A DNA stretch of 64,000 nt, taken from positions 1-64,000 of the forward strand of contig NZ_LKHP01000008.1 of NCBI RefSeq assembly GCF_001440545.1, given 5' to 3'. How positions within the stretch are numbered: the first letter of the stretch is position 1; the number at the start of each line of letters is the position of its first letter. Below are positions 36,648 to 46,074 of this stretch, piece after piece. The notes beneath the pieces are model-generated. The model searched no databases. It saw only the letters and a list, made by a program, of their open reading frames with translations, and was not told where the DNA came from. The position numbers were made by a program, and so were the translations under genes. This DNA is from Caloramator mitchellensis (lineage in GTDB: Bacteria > Bacillota > Clostridia > Clostridiales > Caloramatoraceae).

Positions 36648-37751
36648 TCATCCTTTGTTGGTTAATTCTGTAATTATATCATAAATCTTATCAGTAGCAT
36701 CTAAAACTGCTAATTTTTTTGCATTTGAAGACATCTTGCTTAATTTTTCTTTATTAAGGATTAAATTAATTACCTGATCAGCAAAGACATTAGTTTCCAA
36801 TTGACTCTCTTTAATGACTATTGCAGCTCCATTCTGCTCCAACGCAAGAGCATTGTATTCCTGATGATTATTAGCAACATTTGGAGATGGAATTAATATA
36901 GACGGTATGCCTAAAGCAGTAATTTCTGAAATTATTGTTGCCCCTGCTCTGCTGATGATTAGGTCTGCAGAATTTAGTGCCATATCAATATTAAACAAAT
37001 AAGGCTTAATAACTATTCTCCTGTCACTTTGTATATCCATTTTTTCAATCCTTTTAATTATTTTATCATATTCTTTTTCACCTGTAACAAATAACAATTG
37101 TATGTCATTTTGGATTAATTTAGGTATAATTTCTACAATTGTGTCATTTATTCTAGTAGCACCTCTGCTTCCACCTACAACTAAGAGCATCGGTTTATCA
37201 ACACTCAATCCCCAATAAGATTTATCAGCTTTTTCTTTTTTTATTATTATGCTCTCTCTTATTGGATTACCCGTAAAAACAACTTTGTTCTTTGGAAAAT
37301 ATTTTTCAGTTTCCTTAAATGTTATTGCTATTTTATTAACAAAATGTGCAAGCAATTTGTTAGTCATTCCTGGAAAGGCGTTCTGTTCATGAATAATTGT
37401 CGGTATTCCCCTTAACGATGCAGCTAGAACAATAGGTCCACAGACATATCCACCAGTTCCAATAACGATATCCGGTTTAAAGTCTTTTACTATGTCTATT
37501 GATTGAACGAATCCCTTAAACACATTTTTCAGTGCTGAAAAAGTTTTTAGGCTTATTTTTTTATTTAATCCTTCAACAGAAATAAATCTAATTTCAAATC
37601 CCTCATGAGGAACAAGTTTTTTTTCAAGTCCATTTTCACTACCTACAAAGATGATTTTTGCTTCAGGATTATATTCTTGTATTTTCTTTGCTATGGCAAT
37701 TCCTGGGTATATATGTCCACCCGTTCCTCCACCTGAGATTATTATTCTCAT
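36648..37751 (-). CDS. murG: UDP-GlcNAc:lipid I N-acetylglucosaminyltransferase
   Basis: 367 residues, GT28 family. Makes lipid II on the inner membrane face. GGGTGGHIYPGIAIA (7-21), IGTGGYVCGP, HEQNAFPG, VVGGSRGA, and the UDP-GlcNAc site ISRAGATIISEI with NHQEYNAL. It lies between spoVE/ftsW and ftsQ. Confidence 0.98.
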   Translation of the reverse strand: MRIIISGGGTGGHIYPGIAIAKKIQEYNPEAKIIFVGSENGLEKKLVPHEGFEIRFISVEGLNKKISLKTFSALKNVFKGFVQSIDIVKDFKPDIVIGTGGYVCGPIVLAASLRGIPTIIHEQNAFPGMTNKLLAHFVNKIAITFKETEKYFPKNKVVFTGNPIRESIIIKKEKADKSYWGLSVDKPMLLVVGGSRGATRINDTIVEIIPKLIQNDIQLLFVTGEKEYDKIIKRIEKMDIQSDRRIVIKPYLFNIDMALNSADLIISRAGATIISEITALGIPSILIPSPNVANNHQEYNALALEQNGAAIVIKESQLETNVFADQVINLILNKEKLSKMSSNAKKLAVLDATDKIYDIITELTNKG

Positions 37752-37765
37752 TTAATCACTCCATT

Positions 37766-38854
37766 CTAAGAATCTCTTGATATGTTTAATAAAATTCCTA
37801 GCGATGCAAGTGTAAACACCAGCGATGAACCCCCATAACTAATTAATGGCAATGTAACCCCTGTTACAGGCATTGATGATGAAACAACTAGGAAATTGAT
37901 GCTAGTCTGTATAGCCAATAATGATGTTATACCAGTTGCTAATAATGTCCCAAATTTATCTTTACAATTTAATGCTATTTTAATACCTCTCCATACTAGT
38001 ATTGTAAATAATAATATCACAAAAAAAACTCCAATAAAACCTAATTCTTCACCTATTATTGAAAAGATAAAGTCATTTTGAGCTTCAGGAATATAATAGT
38101 TTTTTTGCCTCGATTGTCCAAAACCAACTCCAAACAAACCTCCAGCTCCAAGCGCATATAATGATTGTATAGCTTGATATCCGTCGCCGAGAGGGTCAGC
38201 CCAAGGATTTAAAAAGGCAGTAAATCTTCTGAACCTATATGAAGCTGCTAATATTCCTACAACACCTAATCCAACTCCTGATAAAAATAGCAGAGCTAAA
38301 TGCCAGAATTCCGCTCCTGATACAAATAGCATTGCAAATGCTGTTGCAACTATTATAACTGATGTGCTCATATTAGGTTCTGCTATAATTAGACCAGCAA
38401 AAAGACCTGCTACTAAAAGAATCGGAACCACACCTTTAGTAAATTTTTTTACTTTGTCTCCCTTTCTACTGAGATTGTCTGCTGTATAGATAACAAGCAT
38501 TAGTTTAGCTAGCTCTGATGGCTGTATCCCAAAACTCCCGATTCCAATCCATCTTTTTGCTCCCTTAACTGCAGGTAAGAACAAAACTATAACCAATAGC
38601 ACAATTGTAACTATCATACCAAATGCTATAATTTTTCTATTCTTATATATCTTGTAATCTATTTTCGAGGTAAAAAACATTGCAATTAATCCAAGACCTG
38701 CCCATACAGCTTGCTTTTTAAAATGATAAAAACTATCTCTATAAAGTTCTTTATCTATATACATGCTAGCGCTAAAAACCATATTGATTCCAAATGCTAA
38801 CAAAACTATTATAACTGCAAACAAAATAAAATCATAGGGACGCTTTTTGCTCAT
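37766..38854 (-). CDS. SEDS glycosyltransferase, SpoVE/FtsW
   Basis: 362 residues, about ten helices. SEDS motifs: KRWIGIGSFGIQPSELAKL, AEPNMST, GDGYQAIQSLYALGAGG, NDFIFSIIGEELGF and PVTGVTLPLISYGGSS. It polymerises lipid II together with a class B PBP. From position between mraY and murG it could be the vegetative FtsW or the sporulation SpoVE; sequence alone does not decide. Confidence 0.95.
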   Translation of the reverse strand: MSKKRPYDFILFAVIIVLLAFGINMVFSASMYIDKELYRDSFYHFKKQAVWAGLGLIAMFFTSKIDYKIYKNRKIIAFGMIVTIVLLVIVLFLPAVKGAKRWIGIGSFGIQPSELAKLMLVIYTADNLSRKGDKVKKFTKGVVPILLVAGLFAGLIIAEPNMSTSVIIVATAFAMLFVSGAEFWHLALLFLSGVGLGVVGILAASYRFRRFTAFLNPWADPLGDGYQAIQSLYALGAGGLFGVGFGQSRQKNYYIPEAQNDFIFSIIGEELGFIGVFFVILLFTILVWRGIKIALNCKDKFGTLLATGITSLLAIQTSINFLVVSSSMPVTGVTLPLISYGGSSLVFTLASLGILLNISRDS

Positions 38855-38863
38855 AAGGCCCTC

Positions 38864-39823
38864 CTATAAACTAATTGATAAGAATCCTATTAAACAAAGA
38901 ACAGCTGTTATTATCACAAACCATGCTACTATTTTAGTTTCATGATTTCCCTTTTGTTCAAAATGGTGATGTAGTGGTGCCATTTTAAAAACTCTTCTTC
39001 CTGTCATTTTAAATGAAATAACTTGAATAATAACTGATAATGTTTCTATAACATAAATTCCACCTACTATTACTATGATAAATGGCATTTTAAGTAGAAC
39101 AGCAAGAGCCGATATCGCTCCTCCTAGAGCAAGAGACCCTGTATCACCCATGAATACCTCTGCAGGATAAGAATTAAATTTTAAAAATCCCAATAAACCA
39201 CCTGCAAGTGCTCCGCAAAATATTGACAGATCAGTTTTTCCAAGTCCATAGGTAACTACTGCAAAGAAAACAGAAACAATCAAAGTTACAGATGAAGCTA
39301 ATCCATCTAAACCATCGGTTAAATTAACAGCATTTGTTGTTCCAACTATTACAAAAATCATAAACGGTATATACCAGATTCCAAGGTCAAAAATTATATT
39401 AGTAAAAGGGACATGAACTCCGCTCCCTATTAGGGGATTTTTATATGCATATATTGTTAAAATAATTGCAAAAGTTAGCTGCCCTATTATTTTTTGGTAT
39501 GCTCTTAACCCTAAGTTTCTTTTCTTGATTATTTTTATGCTATCATCTAATAAACCAATAAAACCAAATCCTACTGTAGTTAAAAGAGCTATAAAAAGTG
39601 CACCAGTTATTCTTTGTGATACAACTAATGAAGTTAAAAGTAAGCTGATAATGAATATCAATCCTCCCATTGTTGGAGTTCCAGCCTTTGCAAAATGAGT
39701 TCTAGGTCCTTCATCCCTTATGCTCTGTCCAAACTTAAACTTCCTTAATGCAGGTATTACAATAGGCCCTAATAATAAGGCAACTAAAAAAGAAACTATT
39801 GTAGAATATATTGTAATTTGCAT
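38864..39823 (-). CDS. mraY: Phospho-N-acetylmuramoyl-pentapeptide-transferase
   Basis: 319 residues, polytopic. Transfers phospho-MurNAc-pentapeptide to undecaprenyl phosphate, giving lipid I. Motifs: FAKAGTPTMGGL, FGFIGLLDDSIK (DDD-like Mg site), NLTDGLDGLAS, FMGDTGSLALGG and MAPLHHHFE. In most relatives murD follows; here the next gene is spoVE/ftsW. Confidence 0.98.
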   Translation of the reverse strand: MQITIYSTIVSFLVALLLGPIVIPALRKFKFGQSIRDEGPRTHFAKAGTPTMGGLIFIISLLLTSLVVSQRITGALFIALLTTVGFGFIGLLDDSIKIIKKRNLGLRAYQKIIGQLTFAIILTIYAYKNPLIGSGVHVPFTNIIFDLGIWYIPFMIFVIVGTTNAVNLTDGLDGLASSVTLIVSVFFAVVTYGLGKTDLSIFCGALAGGLLGFLKFNSYPAEVFMGDTGSLALGGAISALAVLLKMPFIIVIVGGIYVIETLSVIIQVISFKMTGRRVFKMAPLHHHFEQKGNHETKIVAWFVIITAVLCLIGFLSISL

Positions 39824-39856
39824 TTTATTTCCCCTCTTCCTTTAAGTCTAATCAAT

Positions 39857-41296
39857 TCATTCGTTTAAAAGCTCATTAATTATTTTTTTTTCGTCAAATT
39901 CGATAGTTTTATCCTTAAGTATTTGATATGTCTCATGTCCTTTACCTGCTATAACTATTACATCTCCTTCTCTTGCAATTTCTAATGCATACTTAATAGC
40001 ATCTTTTCTATCTACAATGACTTTATATTCGCATCCAGTTTCATATATACCCAGCATAATATCTTCTATAATTTTTTCAGGTTCCTCTGAGCGTGGATTA
40101 TCTGATGTAATTATACAAAAATCCGCAATTTTTCCTGCTGCAAATCCCATTTTAGGTCTTTTTGATTTATCTCTATCACCGCCAGCTCCAAATAAAGCAA
40201 TTAATTTTCCCTTAGTATATTCTCTTGTTGATTTTAAAATGTTTTCAATACCATCAGGAGTATGTGCATAATCAATTATAACTGTAAAGCCCCTTTTAGA
40301 ATTTATCTTCTCACTTCTCCCAGGAACAAATTTTAAATTTTCAAGTCCTAATTTAATTGTCTCCAAGTCTATTCCTATTGAAATAGCCGCAGCAGCACAT
40401 CCAAGCGAATTATATACATTAAACTTTCCGGGCATATGTAAATTGATATCTATTTCATCTGAATTGTAATAAAGCTTATATTTTGTTCCCTCATCAGAAA
40501 TAATTATTTCTTTTGCCATAACATCGGCCATTGCATCAATCGCATAGGTAGTCTTTCTTTCATTTATTAGTTCTACCAATTTTAAACCATAATCATCGTC
40601 TAGATTAATTATAGCATTTTTTGATGTATAAAAAAGCTTTAACTTGGCATTAAAATAATTTTCCATTGTTTTGTGAAAGTCAAGATGGTCCTGTGTTAAA
40701 TTTGTAAAAATCCCAACCTCAAAATTTATTCCATAGACTCTTTTGAGTTCAAGTGAATGAGAAGATACTTCCATTATGCAGTATTCAACGCCTTCGTCTA
40801 CCATTTTTTTGAAATTTCGCTGTAAATCCATTGATTCAGGTGTTGTCCTTTTTGCTACCTCCATTTGATCCCCAAACACATTGAAAATTGTTCCAATTAA
40901 TCCCGTTTTAAATCCAGCAGCATCTAATATGCTTTTCATCATAAATGTAGATGTTGTTTTTCCATTTGTTCCTGTTATTCCAATAACCTTTAAGCTATTT
41001 AATGGATTTCCATAAAAATTTGCAGAAATCAACGCCATTGCTTTTCTCGTGTCTTTAACTTTTATAATAGTAACTTTTTTATCAACATCAACGTCTTTAC
41101 TAACAACTAAAGCAACAGCACCATTTTGAACTGCTTCTTTAGCAAATGTATGTCCATCTGCTGAAAACCCTTCAATACAAAAGAATAAGCCATTGTCAGT
41201 GACATTTCTACTGTTATAATTAATGTTTGTAATATTATAATCATTGCCTGACAAAGTATAATCATTCAATCCTTTTAATAAATCACTAATTTTCAT
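39857..41296 (-). CDS. murE: UDP-MurNAc-tripeptide synthetase
   Basis: 479 residues, Mur ligase. GITGTNGKTTST (P-loop, about 105-116), TTPESMDLQ, MEVSSHSLEL, FTNLTQDHLDFH, and SDNPRSEEPEKI, in which DNPR is the meso-diaminopimelate signature. So the wall is probably A1gamma type with mDAP. murF, usually next, is missing. Confidence 0.97.
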   Translation of the reverse strand: MKISDLLKGLNDYTLSGNDYNITNINYNSRNVTDNGLFFCIEGFSADGHTFAKEAVQNGAVALVVSKDVDVDKKVTIIKVKDTRKAMALISANFYGNPLNSLKVIGITGTNGKTTSTFMMKSILDAAGFKTGLIGTIFNVFGDQMEVAKRTTPESMDLQRNFKKMVDEGVEYCIMEVSSHSLELKRVYGINFEVGIFTNLTQDHLDFHKTMENYFNAKLKLFYTSKNAIINLDDDYGLKLVELINERKTTYAIDAMADVMAKEIIISDEGTKYKLYYNSDEIDINLHMPGKFNVYNSLGCAAAAISIGIDLETIKLGLENLKFVPGRSEKINSKRGFTVIIDYAHTPDGIENILKSTREYTKGKLIALFGAGGDRDKSKRPKMGFAAGKIADFCIITSDNPRSEEPEKIIEDIMLGIYETGCEYKVIVDRKDAIKYALEIAREGDVIVIAGKGHETYQILKDKTIEFDEKKIINELLNE

Positions 41297-41323
41297 ATTA
41301 ATACCTCCATTTTAACAATGAAA

Positions 41324-41378
41324 AACGGAGCCATGTCAATAGTCAAAGAATATTCTTCGACCTTTGACATTGACTTCC
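41324..41378 (-). terminator. Hairpin terminator between the PBP gene and murE
   Basis: Minus strand CGGAAGTCAATGTCAAAG pairs imperfectly with CTTTGACTATTGACATGG and CTCCG; the stem is followed by TTTTTC. It would end or attenuate transcripts coming from mraZ-rsmH-ftsL-pbp before murE. Confidence 0.7.
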
Positions 41379-41381
41379 GCT

Positions 41382-43538
41382 TTAATCTTCTGGAATCTCA
41401 AGTATTACTTTTACAGTAGTTCCTTTATTAACTTCGGTATATGGGGAAACGTCCTGTGACGAAGCTATACCATCACCAAGAAATTCTATACTAATTCCTA
41501 TACTATTTGCAATATCAAGTATTTCCTTTTTTGTCATTCCCATAAAATCAGGAACAACAACTATTGGCTTTTTGTTAACATTTGTTCCAAGATAAAGAGT
41601 TATCTTTGTGTTCTCCTTAACTATAATACCTGGTTTAGGACTAATGTCATAAATGATATTACCATTGCCCTGAATTTCATAGTCTATTTTCTTTGTCTTC
41701 AATATTCCTATAGCCTCATCAACTGATTTCCCTCTAACCTCAGGTATCATGACCTCCTTAGGTTGTAAATTACTAACTAAATTAGGCTGAATATTAAGGT
41801 ATCTTAATATATCCTCGAGAAGTGACTTTGTTAGTGGTGCTGCTGTGCTACCAGCATAATAGTTTGATGGGTCTGGTTCATCTATTGATACAAAAACTAC
41901 TACTTTCGGATCATCAATAGGGGCAATCGCAGCAAAGGAGGAAATATATTTTCCTGGAGCATATTTACCGTCAATAACCTTTTGAGCTGTTCCTGTTTTA
42001 CCTCCGATTCTATAACCATCAATATATGCCTTTTTAGCAGCCCCATTTTTGACAACGCTTTCAAGCATTAATAAAAGCTTTTTGGCATTTTCCTGAGAAA
42101 TAGTTTGTCTTAATAATTTGGGATGAATATCCTCAATCACCTTTGTATTTCCTTCATCATCTGTGTTAATTATTCTTTTTACAAGATGTGGTTGCATCAT
42201 CTTTCCATTATTTGCTATTGCTCCCAGTATTGAAATAAATTGTATTGGCGTTACTGAAATACCCTGTCCAAATGATTCTGTAGCTAATTCAACAGATTTA
42301 ACCTGACTTACATCTCTTACTTGTCCTTTAGCTTCCCCTGGAAAGTCTATCCCAGTCTTTTTGCCTAAATTGAAGATATTAAAATATTTATGCAGCTTTT
42401 CTTTTCCAAGCTTTTCACCCAGCATGACAAATCCAACATTACAAGAATTTTCTAATATGTTCGTAAAATTTTGAATACCATGTCCTGTTGTTTTCCAACA
42501 TCTTATTATTCTATTGGCAACTTTTATTGAACCATTACAAACGAACTTATCATTTGAATCTACAATTCCTTCAGAGATTGCAGCTGCTGCCGTCAATATT
42601 TTTAAAACTGAACCAGGTTCAAAGCTATCGTTAACAGCCCTATTTTTCCATGACTTAACTGATTCCTGAACATCCCCCTTTACTGGTGTGTTTGGGTCAT
42701 AGTCAGGTTTATTCGCCATAGCAAGTATTTCGCCAGTTTTGGGATCCATAACAATAGCAGTGATTTGTTTTGCTTTATACTCCTGAAGTCCCTTTTCTAT
42801 AGCCTTTTCAGTGTAGTATTGAATATATTCATCAATTGTTAAAACTATATCATTACCATTTTGTGGAGGAACATAACTTGCTAATCTAAATGGTAACTCT
42901 CTAACAAACTTGTCAGTTTCACCCATAAATCTTCCTGGGACTCCCTTTAGCTCATCATTATAATAAAACTCTAAACCTGCTCTACCGTTTCCGTCTATAT
43001 CAGTGTTTCCTAAAACATGTGCTAAAAAATTGCCATTTGGATAATATCTCTTTGTATCCTCAGAAACAACTATCCCTGGCAATTCTAACTCTCTAATCTT
43101 ATTCCCTTGTTCTTTTTCAATTCTTCTTGCAATAATTACACTAGCAACTGGCTGACCATTAGGTAGTTTTTTGTTAAGTTTTGCTAGGACCGATTCTTTG
43201 CTCATTCCTAGTATTTGTGATAACTTTTCTGCATACTGCTCTAAAGTAAACTTTTTTTCTTCAACAGCGTCGTGCACATCCTTCATAAAAGCATCTACTC
43301 TTTCTACATTACCACTTACAGCAAGTGGATTACCATTTCTATCTAATATTCTACCTCGTTTTGCATCAATTTTTATATCATGAGTCCATTGTTCATAAGC
43401 CCATTTCTGCAGTTCAGGAGACCATATAATTTGAATATATGCAAATCTTAAAACTATACCTAATTGCATTAAAAATATAATTGCTAAAAGAAAAACAGCT
43501 CTTTTTTTATTAGTTAATGTGGTCTTTTGACTTGACAA
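41382..43538 (-). CDS. Class B penicillin-binding protein with two PASTA domains (SpoVD/FtsI)
   Basis: 718 residues. TM (13-31), N-terminal dimerisation/pedestal domain, transpeptidase with S310xxK (GSVLK), SCN (365-367) and KTG (514-516), and two C-terminal PASTA domains (about 592-652 and 658-718). It crosslinks septal peptidoglycan with a SEDS partner. Only one class B PBP lies in this cluster, so it may serve as vegetative FtsI/PBP2B, as SpoVD, or as both. Confidence 0.95.
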   Translation of the reverse strand: MSSQKTTLTNKKRAVFLLAIIFLMQLGIVLRFAYIQIIWSPELQKWAYEQWTHDIKIDAKRGRILDRNGNPLAVSGNVERVDAFMKDVHDAVEEKKFTLEQYAEKLSQILGMSKESVLAKLNKKLPNGQPVASVIIARRIEKEQGNKIRELELPGIVVSEDTKRYYPNGNFLAHVLGNTDIDGNGRAGLEFYYNDELKGVPGRFMGETDKFVRELPFRLASYVPPQNGNDIVLTIDEYIQYYTEKAIEKGLQEYKAKQITAIVMDPKTGEILAMANKPDYDPNTPVKGDVQESVKSWKNRAVNDSFEPGSVLKILTAAAAISEGIVDSNDKFVCNGSIKVANRIIRCWKTTGHGIQNFTNILENSCNVGFVMLGEKLGKEKLHKYFNIFNLGKKTGIDFPGEAKGQVRDVSQVKSVELATESFGQGISVTPIQFISILGAIANNGKMMQPHLVKRIINTDDEGNTKVIEDIHPKLLRQTISQENAKKLLLMLESVVKNGAAKKAYIDGYRIGGKTGTAQKVIDGKYAPGKYISSFAAIAPIDDPKVVVFVSIDEPDPSNYYAGSTAAPLTKSLLEDILRYLNIQPNLVSNLQPKEVMIPEVRGKSVDEAIGILKTKKIDYEIQGNGNIIYDISPKPGIIVKENTKITLYLGTNVNKKPIVVVPDFMGMTKKEILDIANSIGISIEFLGDGIASSQDVSPYTEVNKGTTVKVILEIPED

Positions 43539-43549
43539 TTAAATACCCC

Positions 43550-44014
43550 CTAATAAATTAGTCCAAGCAACTTAAATAAATATCCTAATCCTACTTTTTC
43601 TTCTTTTTCATCATTAGCCTCAAGATCTAGCGGTTTTACATCTACATATTTAACATCACTTGGATGGGGAATAATCATCCCATATTTCTCAACTGCTAAT
43701 TTGTCTACTTCTCTAATTTTATTTAATCCAGCAATTTGAACATTTATATTTTCATTTTCGTCCTGTAGCATTTTAATTTCCTTTTTTATACTTCTTATTT
43801 CAGCATTTAATTTCAATATATTAGCATACCTAGCCAATGTAAAAATTGACAAAATAGAAACTGCAATAACTATACTCAAGAATTTTTTTTCCTTTGGTTT
43901 TGGTCTTCTAACCTTGTTTTGCTTTAATAATTTATTTTCAGAAATTTCGACTTTATTTGGTAATTTATATGCAGCAGTTCCCTGAACATAGTTTTTGTTA
44001 TTTGCCATTATCAA
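43550..44014 (-). CDS. ftsL: Cell division protein FtsL
   Basis: About 154 residues. A basic cytoplasmic N-terminal part (VRRPKPKEKKF), one TM (about 45-62), then a leucine-zipper-like coiled coil (LKLNAEIRSIKKEIKMLQDE) facing outside. Typical FtsL placement between rsmH and the PBP. The start is uncertain: TTG at 44014 is best spaced from GAGGGG, ATG at 44008 is also possible. Confidence 0.88.
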   Translation of the reverse strand: MIMANNKNYVQGTAAYKLPNKVEISENKLLKQNKVRRPKPKEKKFLSIVIAVSILSIFTLARYANILKLNAEIRSIKKEIKMLQDENENINVQIAGLNKIREVDKLAVEKYGMIIPHPSDVKYVDVKPLDLEANDEKEEKVGLGYLFKLLGLIY

Positions 44015-44042
44015 TTTATTCACCCCTCAACCAGTTTAGAAC

Positions 44043-44972
44043 TTATATTTTTTCGGCAATTCTTAGTTTAGCACTTTTTGATCTTGAATTTTCTTTTAGT
44101 TCCTCTTCTGATGGAAGAATAGGCTTTTTTGTTATAACTCTTAAGTCTGCAATATTACCACACGTGCAAACAGGAAAATTAGGTGGACATACACAAGGAT
44201 TTTCTCTTTTTCTAAAAACATTTTTGACTATTCTATCTTCAAGCGAGTGAAATGTAATAATACAAATTCTTCCTTCTGAACTTAAAACATCTACGCAATC
44301 ATTTACTGCGCTTTCTAATATTTCTAGTTCTTTGTTAACTTCTATACGTATTGCCTGAAAAACCCTTTTAGCCGGATGCCCTCCTTCTCTTCGAGCTTTA
44401 ACTGGTATAGCATCCTTAATAATATCAACAAGTTCGTATGTTGTATTAATATTTTTTATTTTTCTCCTCTTTATAATTAAATCTGCTATTTTAGATGCAA
44501 ATTTTTCTTCACCATATTCCTTTAATATTCTAATTAAATCTTCTTTTGAATACCCATTAACTACATCCCATGCAGTTAAGTCGTCATCTTTATTCATCCT
44601 CATATCAAGCTTTGCATTATGCATATAGCTAAAGCCTCTATCTGGATTGTCTAATTGATATGATGAAACCCCTAAATCAAGTAAAATTCCATCAACTTTC
44701 TCAATTTTCAAATCTTCTAATATCGATTTAATCTTTGAAAAATTATTATGTATAAACTTAACATTATTAAAATCTTTTAATCTTTCCATCGAGGCATTTA
44801 AAGCATCCATGTCCTGATCAATACCGATGAGTTCACCGGTTGTTAAGTGTTTAGCAATTTCAATAGAGTGTCCTGCGCCTCCCATTGTTCCATCTACATA
44901 AATACCATCTTCCTTAATATTTAGTCCTTCAATACATTCATTAAGCATTACTGAATAATGTTTAAACTCCAT
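44043..44972 (-). CDS. rsmH: 16S rRNA (cytosine1402-N4)-methyltransferase
   Basis: About 309 residues, SAM-dependent. Motifs: [54 protein letters not shown], and [15 protein letters not shown] at 44972 has AAAGGTG six bases upstream. Second gene of the dcw cluster. Confidence 0.97.
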   Translation of the reverse strand: MEFKHYSVMLNECIEGLNIKEDGIYVDGTMGGAGHSIEIAKHLTTGELIGIDQDMDALNASMERLKDFNNVKFIHNNFSKIKSILEDLKIEKVDGILLDLGVSSYQLDNPDRGFSYMHNAKLDMRMNKDDDLTAWDVVNGYSKEDLIRILKEYGEEKFASKIADLIIKRRKIKNINTTYELVDIIKDAIPVKARREGGHPAKRVFQAIRIEVNKELEILESAVNDCVDVLSSEGRICIITFHSLEDRIVKNVFRKRENPCVCPPNFPVCTCGNIADLRVITKKPILPSEEELKENSRSKSAKLRIAEKI

Positions 44973-44990
44973 ATATTTCACCTTTTTCTA

Positions 44991-45419
44991 CTATATTCCC
45001 AGCTCTGACATCTTTTCAGCTATTTCGTTAAAATCAATATTCTTCTCGTTATATTCTTTCCACTTATCCTTGCTCCATATTTCTATCCTACTTAATACTC
45101 CTATACTTACTATTTCCTTATTAATTGCCGCATATTCTAATAAATTTTGCGGGATTAACGCTCTACCTTGTTTATCGATTTCTATTTCTGCTGCCCCTGA
45201 AAACATAAATCTTACAAATGCTCTTGCATCTTTATTAGTTAATGGTAAAGACTTAAGCTTATCCTCTAATTTTCTCCACTCTTCCATAGGATAAGCATAA
45301 AGGCATCCATCTAGCCCTTTAGTCATTACAAACTTGTTTCCTAGTTGCTCTCTAAATTTTGATGGGACGATTATTCTATTCTTATTATCAAGAGCATGAT
45401 GATATTCACCGATAAACAT
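44991..45419 (-). CDS. mraZ: Transcriptional regulator MraZ
   Basis: 142 residues, two AbrB-like/SpoVT-like halves with the DxxxR motifs in [14 protein letters not shown] and [15 protein letters not shown]. MraZ binds short direct repeats in its own promoter and represses the dcw cluster. A matching 4-repeat site lies just upstream. Confidence 0.98.
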   Translation of the reverse strand: MFIGEYHHALDNKNRIIVPSKFREQLGNKFVMTKGLDGCLYAYPMEEWRKLEDKLKSLPLTNKDARAFVRFMFSGAAEIEIDKQGRALIPQNLLEYAAINKEIVSIGVLSRIEIWSKDKWKEYNEKNIDFNEIAEKMSELGI

Positions 45420-45429
45420 AAATTATAAT

Positions 45430-45466
45430 CCCACCTTAACCACTTTACTCCACTTTCCACCACTAC
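45430..45466 (-). promoter_or_regulatory. MraZ operator: four direct repeats with 10-base period
   Basis: Minus strand GTAGTGG, AAAGTGG, AAAGTGG, AGGTGGG start exactly 10 bases apart. This matches MraZ-binding repeats (AAAGTG-type repeats with 3-base gaps described in Mollicutes; TGGG repeats in other bacteria). The last repeat AAGGTGGG doubles as the Shine-Dalgarno of mraZ. Confidence 0.85.
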
Positions 45467-45629
45467 ATATATAATTCTATATCATTTTTAAATTTCCTGC
45501 TATATTTTTAAAAAATTTATTTAATTTTTTATATCACAAATAAGTATCTCATGAATTAATATATGACATTAGAATTTGGGAGTTATTTAATTATTTCAGT
45601 CTTTAAAACATTGATGAAAAAACAAAAAA

Positions 45630-45650
45630 GTTAACTGAAAAACAGTTAAC
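45630..45650 (-). terminator. Intrinsic terminator after the Spo0E-like gene
   Basis: GTTAACTG/CAGTTAAC stem with a 5-base loop and T/A runs on both sides, eight bases after the stop codon. It works in either direction. Confidence 0.9.
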
Positions 45651-45658
45651 TTTTTACA

Positions 45659-45826
45659 TTAATTGTCATTTTTTTCTTTACTTAACCAAAAATACTTATT
45701 CAAATAAAAATCATAAATCAACTTATCAAGTTCCTGGCTAATCTGAATAATAATATCATAGTCAGCATTCGAATTTAAGTAATCATATAATTTAGATCTC
45801 ATAATTTCTATTTCAGCATTTGCCAT
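45659..45826 (-). CDS. Spo0E-like aspartyl-phosphate phosphatase family protein
   Basis: 55 residues. It contains the Spo0E signature SQELDKLI (residues 30-37) in a two-helix frame, MANAEIEIMRSKLYDYLN then YDIIIQISQELDKLIYDFY. Spo0E proteins dephosphorylate Spo0A~P and so delay sporulation. The gene has a near-perfect promoter (TTGACA-N17-TAATAT), a GGTGGTGAT ribosome site that is part of an inverted repeat, and its own terminator. Assignment rests on the short motif and size. Confidence 0.8.
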   Translation of the reverse strand: MANAEIEIMRSKLYDYLNSNADYDIIIQISQELDKLIYDFYLNKYFWLSKEKNDN

Positions 45827-45827
45827 A

Positions 45828-45869
45828 ATATCACCACCATTGCATTTTGTGAGTGGAAAGTGGTGATAT
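45828..45869 (-). promoter_or_regulatory. Inverted repeat masking the Spo0E-like gene's ribosome site
   Basis: Perfect 10-base arms ATATCACCAC (45860-45869 read on the minus strand) and GTGGTGATAT (45828-45837), 22-base spacer. One arm begins at the predicted transcription start, the other contains the Shine-Dalgarno. It may be an RNA hairpin hiding the ribosome site, or a repressor operator. Confidence 0.55.
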
Positions 45870-45873
45870 ATTA

Positions 45874-45902
45874 ATATTACAATATCTGTTATTTTTTGTC
45901 AA
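45874..45902 (-). promoter_or_regulatory. Sigma-A promoter of the Spo0E-like gene
   Basis: Minus strand TTGACA (45897-45902)-N17-TAATAT (45874-45879), about 48 bases before the start codon. Confidence 0.8.
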
Positions 45903-46005
45903 GAAGCTTTATTAATTTTACTTTTGCACTTTCTTTTTCCATATTTTTTCAATTTATTTATTTTTCATCTATCTTTTTTACACAGAAATCATTTTTTTGC
46001 TTTAC

Positions 46006-46034
46006 TTGAAGAAAGTCTTATGATAATGTATAAT
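46006..46034 (+). promoter_or_regulatory. Sigma-A promoter of ychF
   Basis: TTGAAG (46006-46011)-N17-TATAAT (46029-46034), 40 bases before the ychF start. Confidence 0.75.
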
Positions 46035-46074
46035 CTTAATGTTAAAAAAGTAAATTAGGAAAGGAAGAATTGAT

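Noticed and set aside
45853-45864. AGTGGAAAGTGG near the Spo0E-like gene as a second MraZ site
   Set aside because: It shares a string with the mraZ operator but the two units are 7 bases apart, not 10, and it is already explained as an arm of the ATATCACCAC/GTGGTGATAT inverted repeat.
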